From assembly GCA_903813345.2 (NCBI GenBank), contig CAIIXF020000004.1:23809985-23873984 (forward strand): DNA of 64,000 nt, given 5' to 3'. The notes under the pieces are model-generated. The model made no database searches. It worked only from the letters and a program-made list of their open reading frames with translations, and had not been told where the DNA came from. A program made the position numbers and the translations under genes. This DNA comes from Owenia fusiformis. Its lineage: Eukaryota; Annelida; Polychaeta; Sabellida; Oweniidae. Each line of letters opens with the position of its first letter. Position 1 is the stretch's first letter. Positions 11,543-21,833 of this stretch are shown in pieces.

Positions 11543-11813
11543 TTAGTAAGCAGCAAAGGCATTTATAATTTTCTTAAAATCATGAGCAATATTTACTTTT
11601 CCTTGCAATTTAAAAATGTGTTCATAAATATTTAATTTAGATGCTATTTTCGATTTAAAATTTGCTTGTTTATATTGAGTTGGATTGTCTGAGTTTTTTG
11701 TCCAAATTTCATGAATACATTTCATCAATATTGTGTAAAGCAACATTCTAAATTCTAATTTGCTGTTCATGCTTTGGTACCCCAGAAGTATATTTTTCCA
11801 AGTAATATCCACC
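11543..11813 (-). pseudogene. L1-like LINE ORF2 C-terminus, downstream piece
   Basis: This minus-strand frame encodes the last 90 or so residues of the LINE protein (DITWKNILLGYQ to the stop at 11543). Counting one AAA/TTT target triplet and leaving out 11817-17080 makes the upstream piece (ending near SETL) read straight into KVDITW with no frame change. That confirms the two pieces were one ORF. The 3' UTR runs 11542-11336 and contains no other gene. Confidence 0.75.
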
Positions 11814-12837
11814 TTTTAGTCCAGCGGAATCGATGGAGCTGGTTGCCTTCTAGGATGTATGCTATGTCTTTGTATTTTCTTCATCTATATGTTATTGACT
11901 TTCAAAATCAGAACTGTGCCGGTTTGGCACTGGTGGGCAAAATTTTTTACAGCCTTGTATAGGTGGCGCCCCCTATGAAATACCCTTTTAATTAAGGAAT
12001 TTTTTTTCAATGATCTTGAGCAGAGTCTTTAACTCAAGCCACCTAAGTTAACCTGTTATATATCCTTAATAGCATGTCTGTTTTTTTTCCTTACCTAAAT
12101 TCTCATATTTACAGAGTACTGGTCATTTATCCCCCCTGATATCGCATATATTCCAAGGGGTCACTATGTTTTGAAGGCATAAAATTTGAACAAAGCGTAA
12201 TTGTGATCTCACATTATTCATAGATATGACTTGATACATGTTTGGGATGGTGTTAAGATAAAAAGCTTCTGTCTTAAATATTTTAAGAGTAAAAAATTAT
12301 TTGTTATTACAGTAAATTCTAATATTAAACGATGCAATTCGTAAAAAGGTTACATTCAAAAGTCTATTTTGACCAAATTATCCTTAACACCATCATGAAT
12401 TTAAATACATTTTATTACATGAAGTAACTATTTTAATTTTAACACATGAAAACAGAAATCAAGGATTGAGCACTAATTGTTTAGTATATAACCCATGGTC
12501 ATGCCACTATGTTTGAAGGGAGGGAGGGGGTTATGTTACCGGACATTCTGCCAATGAGTAGATGTTAACATGGAATACTTATCAACTTCATACAGGCAAG
12601 GCTAGATAGTTAATGGATGATGAAAGGGTTTGAAATACTGTTCATAAAAATTTGTATCTATCATAAATAAATTAATTTACCATTCTTTGTCAAATATATT
12701 GTAGCTCATTGAGTGTCAGCTTTTATCCGTTAACAAGGGTATCATTTTTGGTCCCTTTATCCATACTTCTTGGACAGCTTGCAGAACAATTCCATCATCA
12801 AGATCATCATCATTTGTTTCATTGGTGACTGTGACTA

Positions 12838-13209
12838 TCAGTCTGGTATGTTTATGCAACACTCTTCATCTTTGCAAAGGCAAAAAATACTGCAGGACAA
12901 AGTAGTCTTACAGCACAGACAACAATCTATACAACAAATGATATCATTGCTGGCACACTTCTCACGTGTACAATGTATCATCTTTAGCACTGAGTCTGGT
13001 GCGCACAAAAAATTTGGTGGAAGTTTAAATGACACTAACATGTTGTTGACAATATCCATTTGCCAGCCATACTCCGGTGGTTGCAACTTAGGAGGTAAGG
13101 GTTGGGCTGCATGTTTACACAGGGATGTTTGTAGATGAGCATGTTTCATCAAAGGCCTTGTTTGAAGGTGGCAATGATTGTAGTTCTGGCAGCATTTCTC
13201 TTGGTCCAC
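12838..13209 (-). pseudogene. Transposon ORF, Cys-rich C-terminal region
   Basis: An open minus-strand frame of about 123 codons. It contains a helical lead-in (HAHLQTSLCKHAAQPLPPKL), an EYGW motif, then LPPNFLCAPDSVLKMIHC and a dense series of cysteines (about 18 Cys in the last 60 residues) ending CKDEECCIN. This order (aromatic GW motif, then a CXC-type cysteine cluster) is the C-terminus I associate with large invertebrate transposon proteins carrying an XPG/PIN-like region. It probably binds zinc. The frame is still open here, but the rest of the ORF is decayed. Confidence 0.55.
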
Positions 13210-13319
13210 ACAGCAAATCTAACATCAGATGACTGGATTGATACCATAACATGCTGCTGTGAATTTAGTAGCCTGTGTCTTTACATCAGATATTGGTATG
13301 TGGTCTTCTCCGATCCAGC

Positions 13320-13643
13320 TTAAAGGAACATTTCAAGTCTGGAGTTAATTGCTTTAGTCTTGCCTATGTGGTAAAGACTAGATGTTGTGTCACAGTCTTT
13401 CAGGCTGTGGGCAGCAAGAAGTTGTGAGGTGACATTTTTGTTAGAAGTTGACACAGACTCCATCGTAACATAAGCAATTAGATGGTGTTTTTCATAGTAG
13501 TGAAGCAATAGGATTAAGACACTAGTGTCGTCATATACTTCATTGATATTTTTTCTTCCAGTTTTGGTGTTCATAACATATTTGTTTGTTGGTGTTTTCA
13601 GGTTACCAGATTCATCAAACATAGAGGTGTGGATGGGTGCCAT
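13320..13643 (-). pseudogene. Transposon ORF, XPG/PIN-like nuclease region
   Basis: The minus-strand frame includes YDDTSVLILLLHYY and, about 50 residues later, LKDCDTTSSLYHIGKTKAI. The pair resembles the two acidic stretches of XPG/FEN-type nucleases: a D-x-D-x-L strand, and G-S/C-D-x-x-x-S followed by a Gly-Ile-Gly helix-hairpin-helix-like turn. The expected earlier Glu/Asp motif is not recognisable upstream, so the region is probably inactive. It stands between the mid-region fragments (14940-16230) and the Cys-rich tail on the same strand, in the order expected for one protein. Confidence 0.5.
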
Positions 13644-14556
13644 TGGCCTAGCTCAAATGACTTGATAGTTTTCATATCAACATTGGCTTGGAAGGGGGAG
13701 GGCACTGGGGATGACCGCCTCCTCCCTTTCCCAGGCTAGAATTTGAAAGCTCTTGACAGCTAATTAAAGTCAAATGATACTATGCCATTATTTAGTGTAT
13801 ATCAAGCATAGAAGATCTCATTTATCATCAATATATTTACATATGTTATTCTGTACCATTGTTTCTAAAGAACCCATACAGTATGTAAATACTTTGGAGA
13901 ATAAGAGCAAAATGTATATTTTAGTAAAATTCAAAGAATTTTAGTCAAAGTCAAGCTAGTTTTCTTTAAACACAATCTTCTCTTGTTTTTATTATTGGGA
14001 ATATTGTGCTGAGATGTTCATAATGCATCAGAGAGGATCTAAATCTGAACATTTTTTGAGGGCATGCCCCCCCCCCCCAATCCACGCTTCACGCACAATC
14101 CATCCATGTCCAAAAGTCAACCCCCTCCCTTGCGAAATCCTTCTGACGCCCCTGTATTAAGTTGCCGGTTTACCAGGCTCAAACTCAAACTAGAGCACGA
14201 GGCCCGATCAGAAAGCAAGTAACCAACTGCTCTTTTTTCTTCATACTTTATTCAATTTCATTGAAATTTTCACAGATAATGTAGAAAATATTAACCTATT
14301 AAACAAGACCAAGGCCAATGGGTTAGCATCAATTCCATTGTTATTGCTGTTGCTATGGTGACAATTGTTTTGTGTAGGTGGTGCACCCTGTTTTAAGTCC
14401 CGTTTGAAGGCAATTTATTGAGTTTTTCTACATGTTGTCATACCTCCAAATATATCAAATTTACATGTAAGACTACATTTTAACTCATAGTCCTTCAAAT
14501 TAATCACCACCAAAGTCAATGAAGTTGAGGCAATGTTTCACTGTTTCACTCTGTCC

Positions 14557-14860
14557 AACCCCTATTCTAACTTTCGAAAATGAATTCTAGCAATATTACC
14601 CAACAGGAATCTACTTGTTTAGATTAGTGAGTTCTGAGAAATTGAGGATTTCAGCAAGGGTGCATCGACTTAACATGGGGACATACCTGATGCTATCCCC
14701 ACTCTTAAGTCAATGGTCAATGGCGTTTTCCCCATGTTCAGTCAATGCACCCTTGCTAAAATCCTCATTTTCTCAGAAGAACAGTTGATTGAGTCTAAAC
14801 ATGTAGATTCATGTGGGATAGTATTGCTATCATCCATTTTCAAAGGTAAGAATAGGGGTT
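14557..14860. mobile_element. 304-bp hairpin MITE inside the DNA transposon
   Basis: The two halves are inverted copies. The left arm starts AACCCCTATTCTAAC and the right arm, reverse-complemented, starts AACCCCTATTCTTAC. The arms share GAGGATTT.AGCAAGGGTGCAT and an ACATGGGG segment near the centre. No ORF and no clear target duplication are seen. It lies between coding fragments of the host transposon, so it inserted after or during that element's decay. Confidence 0.75.
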
Positions 14861-14939
14861 CTTAAACAGGACATTGGGCTTGCTTGCAGAACATTTTGTT
14901 GGTACCAATAAGTGGCCTCTATCATCATATCTAACCAGA

Positions 14940-15430
14940 TTCCATTCCAAATGGGATGACGGGTGATATGCTGTCCTTGGAGAAACAACATTCATCAACA
15001 ACATTCTGTGGAAGTCTCTCCATGTCTCGTAGACAGAACAGTCCTTACTAGTTATATTGTCATGCAGCAAAGAAATATGGAAGCATAGATGAGTCAACAG
15101 CAGCCAAATGGAGCAGCCAGTTGCCTTCCCTTTCAGCCCTAACAAGTTGCACCATGATAAATACTGGCATTCGTAGTTTTTCTTTCTGACAATTTAGAGT
15201 TAAGAACATCTATGAGTTCCTGGTAGCTGTTTACCTGATGAATTACTTGCCTCGAAAGTTCTTCAACAAGGAGTCTCAATGCTTGAACATTGTTAGGGTA
15301 ATTCTTGCCTGTTAATCTTGGTTTCCCCAGCAAATTGGTTATCTCTACTTTTCAACTGTCTGACATTAGGATGCCGACACAACCAACAAAACTCATGAGC
15401 ATGCACATGTCCAAGAGCCTGTTGATGAAT
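14940..15430 (-). pseudogene. Transposon ORF, middle region fragments
   Basis: On the minus strand, pieces in shifting frames encode DMCMLMSFVGCVGILM, then a stop, then LTGKNYPNNVQALRLLVEEL, then (next frame) LVRAEREGNWLLHLAAVDSS followed by MLPYFFAA, stops, and RDMERLPQNV. These are ordered helical motifs of the same transposon protein. The several stops and frameshifts show it is dead. The uninterrupted frame at 14840-15145 is a different, non-homologous frame and is not the gene. Confidence 0.5.
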
Positions 15431-15431
15431 G

Positions 15432-16011
15432 TACAGGGTGGTCAAAAAATGGAAACCCTACATTTTCCTTATATCTTTGTCATTCTCGAAAATTACTCTC
15501 TGATATTTCACACATTTGTGCATCTATAATCATTCAATTTCCTACCACTCCACCATATTTCATGACAACCAGACTGATAGTCACAATCTCACAGCACTTA
15601 GAATAACATGCCTCAGGTTTGGCCATCATCGTGCTGTAGACAAAACGGCACAGTTATCAATGACCCGAATGCATTCCTCAGCAGGTATGGCCTGAATGAC
15701 ATGGATGGTCTCAGTTTTGAGGTTTGCAATTGTCCTGAGGTCATTCTCATATACTCTATCTCTGCCATATCCTCACAGGTAGGGACATTTTAGACTACAA
15801 GTACAGGTTTCCCGACAGCGCAAAAGTGGCCACTGTGGTATGTTCTTTAATGTGCTGTAAAAGTGTGACTATCAATCTGATGGTCATGAAATTCAGTAGG
15901 CTTGTAGCAAATTGAATGATGTACAAATACAAAATATCAGGGAGTTATTTTTTAAAATGACAAAGATATGAGGAAAATGGTGTAAGGGTTTCCATTTTTG
16001 ACCACCCTGTA
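15432..16011. mobile_element. Tc1/mariner-type MITE, about 580 bp
   Basis: The ends are TACAGGGTGGTCAAAAAATGG at the left and its near-complement at the right (TTTTTGACCACCCTGTATA), bounded by TA. The inverted arms are about 180 bp long and imperfect, sharing CATATCTTTGTCATT and GATTGATAGTCACA-like segments. There is no transposase. It is inserted between two fragments of the larger transposon's ORF. Confidence 0.8.
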
Positions 16012-16013
16012 TA

Positions 16014-16230
16014 ATAAAGGTTGTTGGGGTCCAGAAAATGACATCAGTGGCTACTTTGTACAACTGCTGGTGCATTATAAAAATTGTGTAATCTTGCTTA
16101 TATGTTTGGGTCAACTCCTTTGCCTGATGCATGATGGTTAACCTTGTGCTTGGGTCCACTGGCTTAACATCAAGAAGTGGACTGTAGGCAAGTTTTATTG
16201 CAGGTTTAATGATGGCGCCACTAGTCCTAG
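16014..16230 (-). pseudogene. Transposon ORF, upstream fragment
   Basis: The minus strand encodes an open stretch with KLAYSPLLDVKPVDPST, then LTIMHQAKELTQTYKQDYTI, then QQLYKVATDVIFWTP. It belongs just N-terminal to the MSFVGCVG fragment, from which the TA-flanked MITE now separates it. Only about 650 bp remain between here and the terminal repeat, so the N-terminal part of the original protein has been lost. Confidence 0.45.
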
Positions 16231-17083
16231 CTAACCTAGTATTGTAGCCCCCGAATGATGGTGTCCCTGGTACAGATATAACACTTCCAATAAATGGTCT
16301 AAGATTTAACCCTTATACAACAGGGATGACCTACTTACACTGTCAACAATGAGTTTCTTTCACATTTTAAACATGTCATCTACCCCCCTCCTCCCCCTAT
16401 AAAAGGGTATACATTATAATTTTCTGAATTATTTTAATTTAAAGAACCTATCTATCTTACATAAATAGCTTAGTTTGATAGATAGACTCACAGAATCTGC
16501 TGATATTATATTTTTCAATGTTTCACAGTAATAACAGTGATATTTTTCATACATATTAATATTGCTGAATACAAGGAAGTCTATATTAATATATTTTTTT
16601 CTCTTCAAATAAATAAAGTACAAGTCTCATATTTTCACACTATCTCTGACATGGGTTAATTTAAAGTCAGGAATAATTTCAGATCACAACTTTGTTTAGT
16701 TTGCAAAATATGCTTATTAAACATAGTGACCCCTTAAAAATAGGCGGCGCTAGGGTAACAAATCAAGCATATCTCATTAAATTTGTGATTCTATGTAATG
16801 AAACAAACTTGACATGTTGTTTAGACTAAAAACAGTTTATCTGAATTGGTTAAAGTTTTCAACTCTACCAACAGCCCTTTAAAAAAATTTTTTTGTGAAA
16901 TGGGCATTTTACAAGGGGCGCCACCTATACAATGCTGTAAAAAATTTTGCCCACCAGTGCCAGTCCGGCACAGTTCTGATTTTGAAAGTAATTAACATAT
17001 AGATAAAGAAAATAGAAAGATATAGCATACATCCTAGAAGGCAACCAAAAGTTTCAATATGCCATTATTCCGCTGGACTATTT

Positions 17084-17558
17084 AGTGTTTCACTTAGAAT
17101 ATTCCATAGATTTTTAATTAACACACAATCATATAATAAATGTCTAATGTCTTGTACAACATTACACTCACTACATTCTTTTGGTACATTCATATTCCAC
17201 TTATTTACCAGTTTTCCGCAGGCTAAGAAATTATGTAATAGTTAAAATTAAATTCTGATAACTTTTGGCATTCAATATATTTTATCTTGTTTTTGTATAT
17301 ATTTCTAAAAGTGATTCTATCGTTCTGAATATTGAAGGATTTTGTCCAATCTGCTTCCATCTTTGGTCTAATAAATTTATCTTTCAATAGGATTTTATAA
17401 AAGAACTTTGAACTTAATTTCTCAAGGTTTTCATATTTGTCATTTCTAAATAGGAAAGAGTTTGAATGCCTTTTGTTAGCATATTTCATACTTTGTTTAC
17501 TCTCATATTTGATATTGTGCAAAACAAGTCTAATTCTTAAAAATTCGGTCATCCATTT
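17084..17558 (-). pseudogene. L1-like LINE ORF2 C-terminal region, upstream piece
   Basis: On the minus strand the frame from about 17555 encodes a post-RT region (ADWTKSFNIQNDRITF and following). A one-base frameshift near 17225 shifts it into a frame encoding ACGKLVNKW, then CSECNVVQDIRHLLYDC, then a Trp-containing helix. The Cys-x2-Cys...His...Cys spacing is the usual C-terminal zinc-like motif of L1/Tx1 elements. The piece stops at the transposon boundary 17083. It is a dead remnant. Confidence 0.75.
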
Positions 17559-17568
17559 GGCCAATGTT

Positions 17569-18070
17569 GGCCCAACTACAATTTGCCAACTGCAATTTTG
17601 ATCCTGCGGTATTAGCGGCAGCCAACGACGGGCCAACGTTGGCCCAACTACAATTTGCCAACTGCAATTTTGATCCTGCGGTATTAGCGGCAGCGAACGA
17701 CGGGCCAACGTTGGCCCAACTTCAATTTGCCAACTGCAATTTTGATCCTAGATATTAGCGGCAGCCAACGACGGGCCAACGTTGGCCCAACTACAATTTG
17801 CCAACTGCAATTTTGCACTGATTTATCGATAGGTGGCTCCCTGGTATTAGCGGCATCCAACGACGGGCCAAGGTTGGCCCAACTACAATTTGCTAACTGC
17901 AATTTTGATCCTGCGGTATTAGCGGCAGCCAACGACGGGCCAACGTTGGCCCAACTACAATTTGCCAACTGCAATTTTGATCCTGGTATTAGCGGCATCC
18001 AACGACGGGCCAACGTTGGCCCAACTACAATTTGCCAACTGCGATCATGCCAACCAATAGCGACGTTGGC
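17569..18070. repeat. GGCCAACGTTGGCC array, right part (73-bp units)
   Basis: About seven units of about 73 bp are present. Each holds GGCCAACGTTGGCCCAACT, ATTTGCCAACTGCAATTTTG, and GGTATTAGCGGCAGCCAACG. One unit has the extra insert ACTGATTTATCGATAGGTGG, also found at about 11255 in the left part, which links the two halves. Confidence 0.85.
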
Positions 18071-18332
18071 CCGACGTCTCTGTGCTATCTGGGACACAGT
18101 CACTCTGTTCTGAACCGTTCCGAACCGTTCCGAAATTGTTCCATTCCGAAGCAAAATGTTCCGAACTGAACCATTCCGTTTTTTTTGTTCCGTGACATCT
18201 CTATTCATTTGGTGGAATTTCAACTGAGTTGGGGCAACAAGATACATCAGATAAGAAAGAAGCCCCCCTCTTGGCAAAAGCTGAGTATGCGGGTTTGCAG
18301 GGACAGATGAGGGAATTATACTCTGTACTTAC

Positions 18333-18969
18333 CCTCCAAGAAGCCATCCCAATATTCTTTCTTGCCGATGCCATTTCATCAGAATCTGTGGCCTCCTTTT
18401 CAGCACTATAGTAACACTTCAGCGCAGTTAAGGTCAGGGTGCATGATGGGAAATTTTCTGCATTCCTCAATTGAGTCACATGTTATTTTTCAAACAAGAA
18501 TCACTCCTTCCCTTCATTGTCTATATCTTCCAGTTTTGCACAAAGAGTGCACTTATGTGCCTAGAAAAGACTTGTGAGAAGAATGTTTTGATAAAGGTTA
18601 TAAAAAACAAGAAAATTCAGTGAAAAAAATCAGAAAATTTTCAGAAATCTTTTTCACTGAATTTTCTCATTTTTCATACATTTTGCAAAACAAACCTTCT
18701 CACAAGGCTTTTCTAGGCACAGAAGTGCACTCTTTGTGCAAACTTGGAAGATGTAGACAATGTGGGGAAGGAGTTATTCATGTTTGAAAAATAACATGTG
18801 ACTCAATTGGGGAATGCAGAAAATTTCCCAACATGCACCCTGTCCTTAATAGCTTCTCCCGTCTGATTGGTGGAGTGATGTCTTCTGATGCGTTGCCATA
18901 GTGTTTGTTGCCTTCTTTGCGCCAATATGTTGAGTCGAATCTGGATTTCTTGCTTGCTTTGTCGGACAT
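18333..18969 (-). pseudogene. TPR-like protein gene, exon 1, interrupted by a MITE
   Basis: The minus-strand ATG at 18969-18967 opens MSDKASKKSRFDSTYWRKEG, and the frame continues to 18846. There a TTAA-flanked MITE (18428-18849) begins. Resuming at 18427 and counting TTAA once, the frame runs on through LKCYYSAEKEATDSDEMASA to donor TGGAGG/GTAAGT at 18332. The joined exon is 219 nt, exactly 73 codons, and ends in phase 0 like exon 2 at 2474. The Tyr/Ala/Lys-rich helices fit a TPR start. With the MITE in place the frame stops inside it after about 22 foreign codons. Either this allele is null, or the MITE is spliced or polymorphic. Exon 2 lies 15.8 kb away across the transposon-filled intron. 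Confidence 0.6.
18428..18849. mobile_element. Palindromic TTAA-target MITE, copy 1
   Basis: TTAA at 18428-18431 and 18846-18849 bound an element whose ends read GGTCAGGGTGCATG and CATGCACCCTGTCC. The arms are nearly complementary over their whole length (about 200 bp each) with a small loop near 18635, so transcripts would form a long hairpin. A diverged second copy lies at 40977-41361. TTAA targets are typical of piggyBac, Kolobok and Sola3. The superfamily is not settled by these ends. Confidence 0.85.
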
Positions 18970-19389
18970 ATTGAGATCACTGTAGCAGACCCTCAGGCTG
19001 TTACACTGGGCTCCAAGCCAGGTGGTTTGTCTCGAAGGCCTGGTTGCTCTTGCCTCAAAGTTGCACACAGGTCGCTTTAGAGATTACTTCAAGCTGAACA
19101 GGTTTGTGATCTGAAAACAAACATGCAACATTGTGTTACAAAAATAGCTACTCAAATTGTCAAATAGACAAGACATTCAAAGTGTTGGCATCGCAAACGC
19201 CCCCCCCCCCCTAACTATGACTAGATCTACCAACGTGCCAGTCCTCTCGACTTCCTCTTGCACTGTAGAAGGACACCAGTTGTGATTCACAATGTGTGTA
19301 GAAATCCGTATGTTGCATTCATTCCTGTGTCAACACTGTAAACTGAAAGACCAGATTGAAGACCAGATACATATAGGGACCAGCTCAAA

Positions 19390-20021
19390 CTTATCCCGTT
19401 CCAGGACTATAGTCCTGGTACGGGATAAGCTCAAACAATCTGAATCAATATGCAAGACAAGCAAGTTCTGGTTCTATGCAAACTGACTCTTCCTGGAACC
19501 ATAACCATTTCAACAGTCACCCCCCCTTCCATCTTTACTTCAGCCACAGAGGTTAGACTTAAATGGGGTAATGTTGTAGTACTCTTGCCCAGTTTTTACT
19601 CCCTTTTTCCTACACAATTAGCAAATGAACAACTTTTGAGATAACCCCCGATACTGTCATCACAAAACGGTACAGTAATCTCCAAGCAGAAAACTACAAA
19701 TGACAGCCCGAGCCTGCAGGCATGCGGACAATCATGTAGTATGCTTTAAATAATCTGCCCGGGAGATTAGGTTATGGAATGTGCAGAATTAATTGGTAAA
19801 CTCTAAAACATGGTCAGAAGGTGGTTGACAACCAAATCTGGATTTAAAACAATAACTAGATATAGTAGTAAATGTATCAAAATTTCAGAAATCAATTAGA
19901 GAGACCTAGGATGAAGAAAAAGATATCTTCATCCTAGGAGAGACTAGAGAGTTCCGTCAAACTCAGATCAAACTATTAACTCCGCAATATCCACTGCTTG
20001 TGTTTCAAATATTGCGGAGTT
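19390..20021. other. Cluster of three short perfect or near-perfect hairpins
   Basis: Hairpin 1 (19390-19429) is a 40-bp palindrome of CTTATCCCGTTCCAGGACTA against its complement, with one mismatch. Hairpin 2 (19905-19938) has 13-bp arms CCTAGGATGAAGA around an 8-nt loop. Hairpin 3 (19978-20021) has 13-bp arms AACTCCGCAATAT around an 18-nt loop. They have unrelated sequences and lie upstream of the TPR-like gene's start codon (minus strand). They could be decayed MITEs, regulatory palindromes or structured RNA. No promoter motif is evident. Confidence 0.6.
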
Positions 20022-20869
20022 GCGGATGTAGGACCTGTAAATACAGGGTGGTCCAAAAAAGTGAACTGGCACAACGGGCTATATTTTTCTCATTACCACT
20101 GAGCAGGAATCCTTTCATCGTTTCACATGGTTAGAGGAAGGTCATACGTTTTAATCTTGTGAAATTTGCAGAATATAAACCTTAACAAAATATTACTGAA
20201 AATAGATAAAATATGATCTTCGAAATTCGCGATGCTTCAGCCCCTCAACACCCTTCCCATGGAATTTTTTTTAGCCGTTATATAAGTCTGTAGGCTATGG
20301 TGTAAATTGAACTAGCATCTTTCCTCCAGTAGTTGCAAAGTTATTGTGATCCAAAGACTCGAATGATCAATAAAGTTTCCAAAGACGAAAATATCATTTG
20401 GTCTTAAAATATCTGAATATCTTTACTAATCATGGACCAATTTTAATGAAATATGGCTCAAAACACTGATCGCTCGGGTCACAAGGGACAACTTTGCCCC
20501 ATCTAACCGTTTGTGTAGGTAACATGCCTCTTTATCAACGATTATAACTGCTTCAAAATGGTCAATGAAAGTGTGTAAATGTGTTTTCTGTTCACTATAG
20601 TGCCCCATTTGTCATATGGTAGGGTTTTAAACGAATTAAGATCATCTAGTGTGTTTGCTTGAAGTCCCCATATTTTGGTTATAGTTAAGTTTTTATATAC
20701 CCAATCTTATCAAAGTGTGATACGTGAAACTTTTTTTTTAATTTCAAAAAGTTGTTTTTGAAGGACTTTTGTTCGAAAAATCATGAATTCAGTAAAACTA
20801 ATTTTTAAAGATCACAAGTATCTTTAAATAATTCATACCAAAACATAGCACTCATCCTCATATGTTTTT

Positions 20870-21310
20870 TTGCCGAAAAATAAGAAAATCGGTTCATAAA
20901 TAAGCAAGAAATGAACTCATCAATTCATGAAAATGATTCGCCGAAAATAAAAAAAAACATTTCAAAATTTTAGTTCTCATTGAAACCAATGGTACTATAA
21001 TATGTAAAACATGATATATCATTCCTTTTGACCTGGTTAGACAATCAACATTGGTTTATTTCTGAAGTATAGCATATTAAGAAAAGATTGACATATAAAA
21101 GAATTTCAATTTTTTTGCCACAGTGAGTCGTGATGACATCAGTTAGGTTGCAAAATATTTTTGATATGCTAAAATATTGAGGTATGGCATTATTGTTGAA
21201 ATAGTGTGTCCTTTGTTCAATCTTTGCATTGGTGTTAAAAAGTTAATCTTTTTTAATGTATGGTGAAATATTTGATGATTAAAAATTTCAACCTTTTTTG
21301 AAACTTTAAA
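20870..21310 (+). repeat. Dispersed repeat family B, copy 1
   Basis: Present in inverted orientation at about 44150-44620. Shared landmarks are AAATCGGTTCATAAATAAGC, ACCTGGTTAGACAATCAACA, GTGTCCTTTGTTCAATCTTT and ATTTCAACCTTTTTTGAAA. It is AT-rich with no ORF, and is an interspersed repeat of unknown class. Confidence 0.8.
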
Positions 21311-21544
21311 GTCATGGCAAATAGTAGATGGTCCAAGGGAAAGATCAATACCCGGTGATTTCAGCGGGAAGTGGCGTTTCGTTCTTTGGATGAGCTGCGC
21401 GCGCACGCATAAATGTGATTATCCAATATAATTTGGGGAGGGCTATTTGAAGTAGTTTTTGGTCTCAGGCGCGACCCAGGGCTGTTGTCTTAAGGACATT
21501 TCGTTGAAAATGAGCCATTCGGCTGATAATTGGTAAGAGTTTGC

Positions 21545-21546
<2 letters not shown>

Positions 21547-21582
<36 letters not shown>
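21547..21582. repeat. Poly-T tract of 36 bases
   Basis: An uninterrupted T run (A on the minus strand) just before the LINE-B leader. It could be the tail of a minus-strand retroposon or a simple microsatellite. Confidence 0.9.
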
Positions 21583-21586
<4 letters not shown>

Positions 21587-21833
21587 GGATGTGCATAAAG
21601 AGCTAACAGGCTACATTTTGAGCTCCTGACAATATTGAAGTTATATGAGAAAATACATGAATATTTAGTTTATTTCTAATAGTTACAGATTTATAAACAT
21701 TTAAGCCAACTGAAAATACACATATCTAAGCAAAAGTTTACGAAAAAAGGACTTTATAGCAGTTTTTGTGAATCAAAACTTGAGACATTGCAGCAAAGTT
21801 CAGTATTAACCCTTTCGCACTCAGATTTCCAAG

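Larger units (their letters stand above)
11817..17080. mobile_element. 5264-bp DNA transposon with 3-bp target duplication (Academ-like, tentative)
   Basis: The ends are perfect inverted repeats TAGTCCAGCGGAAT. Imperfect similarity continues for about 170 bp, and patchily to about 350 bp (AAGGGGTCACTATGTTT near 12155 and, inverted, near 16712-16735). TTT flanks both ends (11814-11816, 17081-17083), and removing the element restores the interrupted LINE frame. The interior carries a decayed minus-strand ORF in pieces between 16230 and 12838, with XPG/PIN-nuclease-like motifs and a Cys-rich tail. From general knowledge, Academ elements make 3-4 bp duplications and encode an XPG-type nuclease. 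PIF/Harbinger also makes 3-bp duplications but lacks that domain. The assignment rests on remembered motifs. Confidence 0.75.
11310..17558 (-). mobile_element. 5'-truncated L1-like LINE fragment, split by a DNA transposon
   Basis: The minus-strand 3' end is a poly-A tract (T-rich on the plus strand, 11310-11335). The 10-bp duplication GGCCAATGTT is found at 11300-11309 and again at 17559-17568. Removing everything between recreates an ordinary array unit, which proves a target-primed insertion into the array. Without the 5.3-kb transposon inside it (11817-17080) the LINE piece is only about 980 bp. It encodes the C-terminal region downstream of RT found in L1/Tx1-type elements. Confidence 0.85.
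10417..18093. mobile_element. Array-bearing terminal-inverted-repeat element, host of a nested insertion
   Basis: Left terminus CCCAGATAGCACA (10417-10429) and right terminus TGTGCTATCTGGG (18081-18093) are perfect 13-bp inverted repeats. The internal sequence proper is an array of GGCCAACGTTGGCC-containing units at 10430-11300 and 17569-18070. A LINE fragment at 11310-17558 splits it, and that fragment is split in turn by a DNA transposon. The element without insertions would be about 1.4 kb and carries no ORF of its own, so it is non-autonomous. No clear target duplication flanks it (AAA on the left, ACA on the right). The superfamily is undecided. Confidence 0.65.

Noticed and set aside
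14840-15145. 101-codon minus-strand frame as a transposon exon
   Set aside because: The protein-like motifs (AEREGNWLLHL, MLPYFFAA, RDMERLPQNV) are in a neighbouring frame with stops. The open frame is a shadow.
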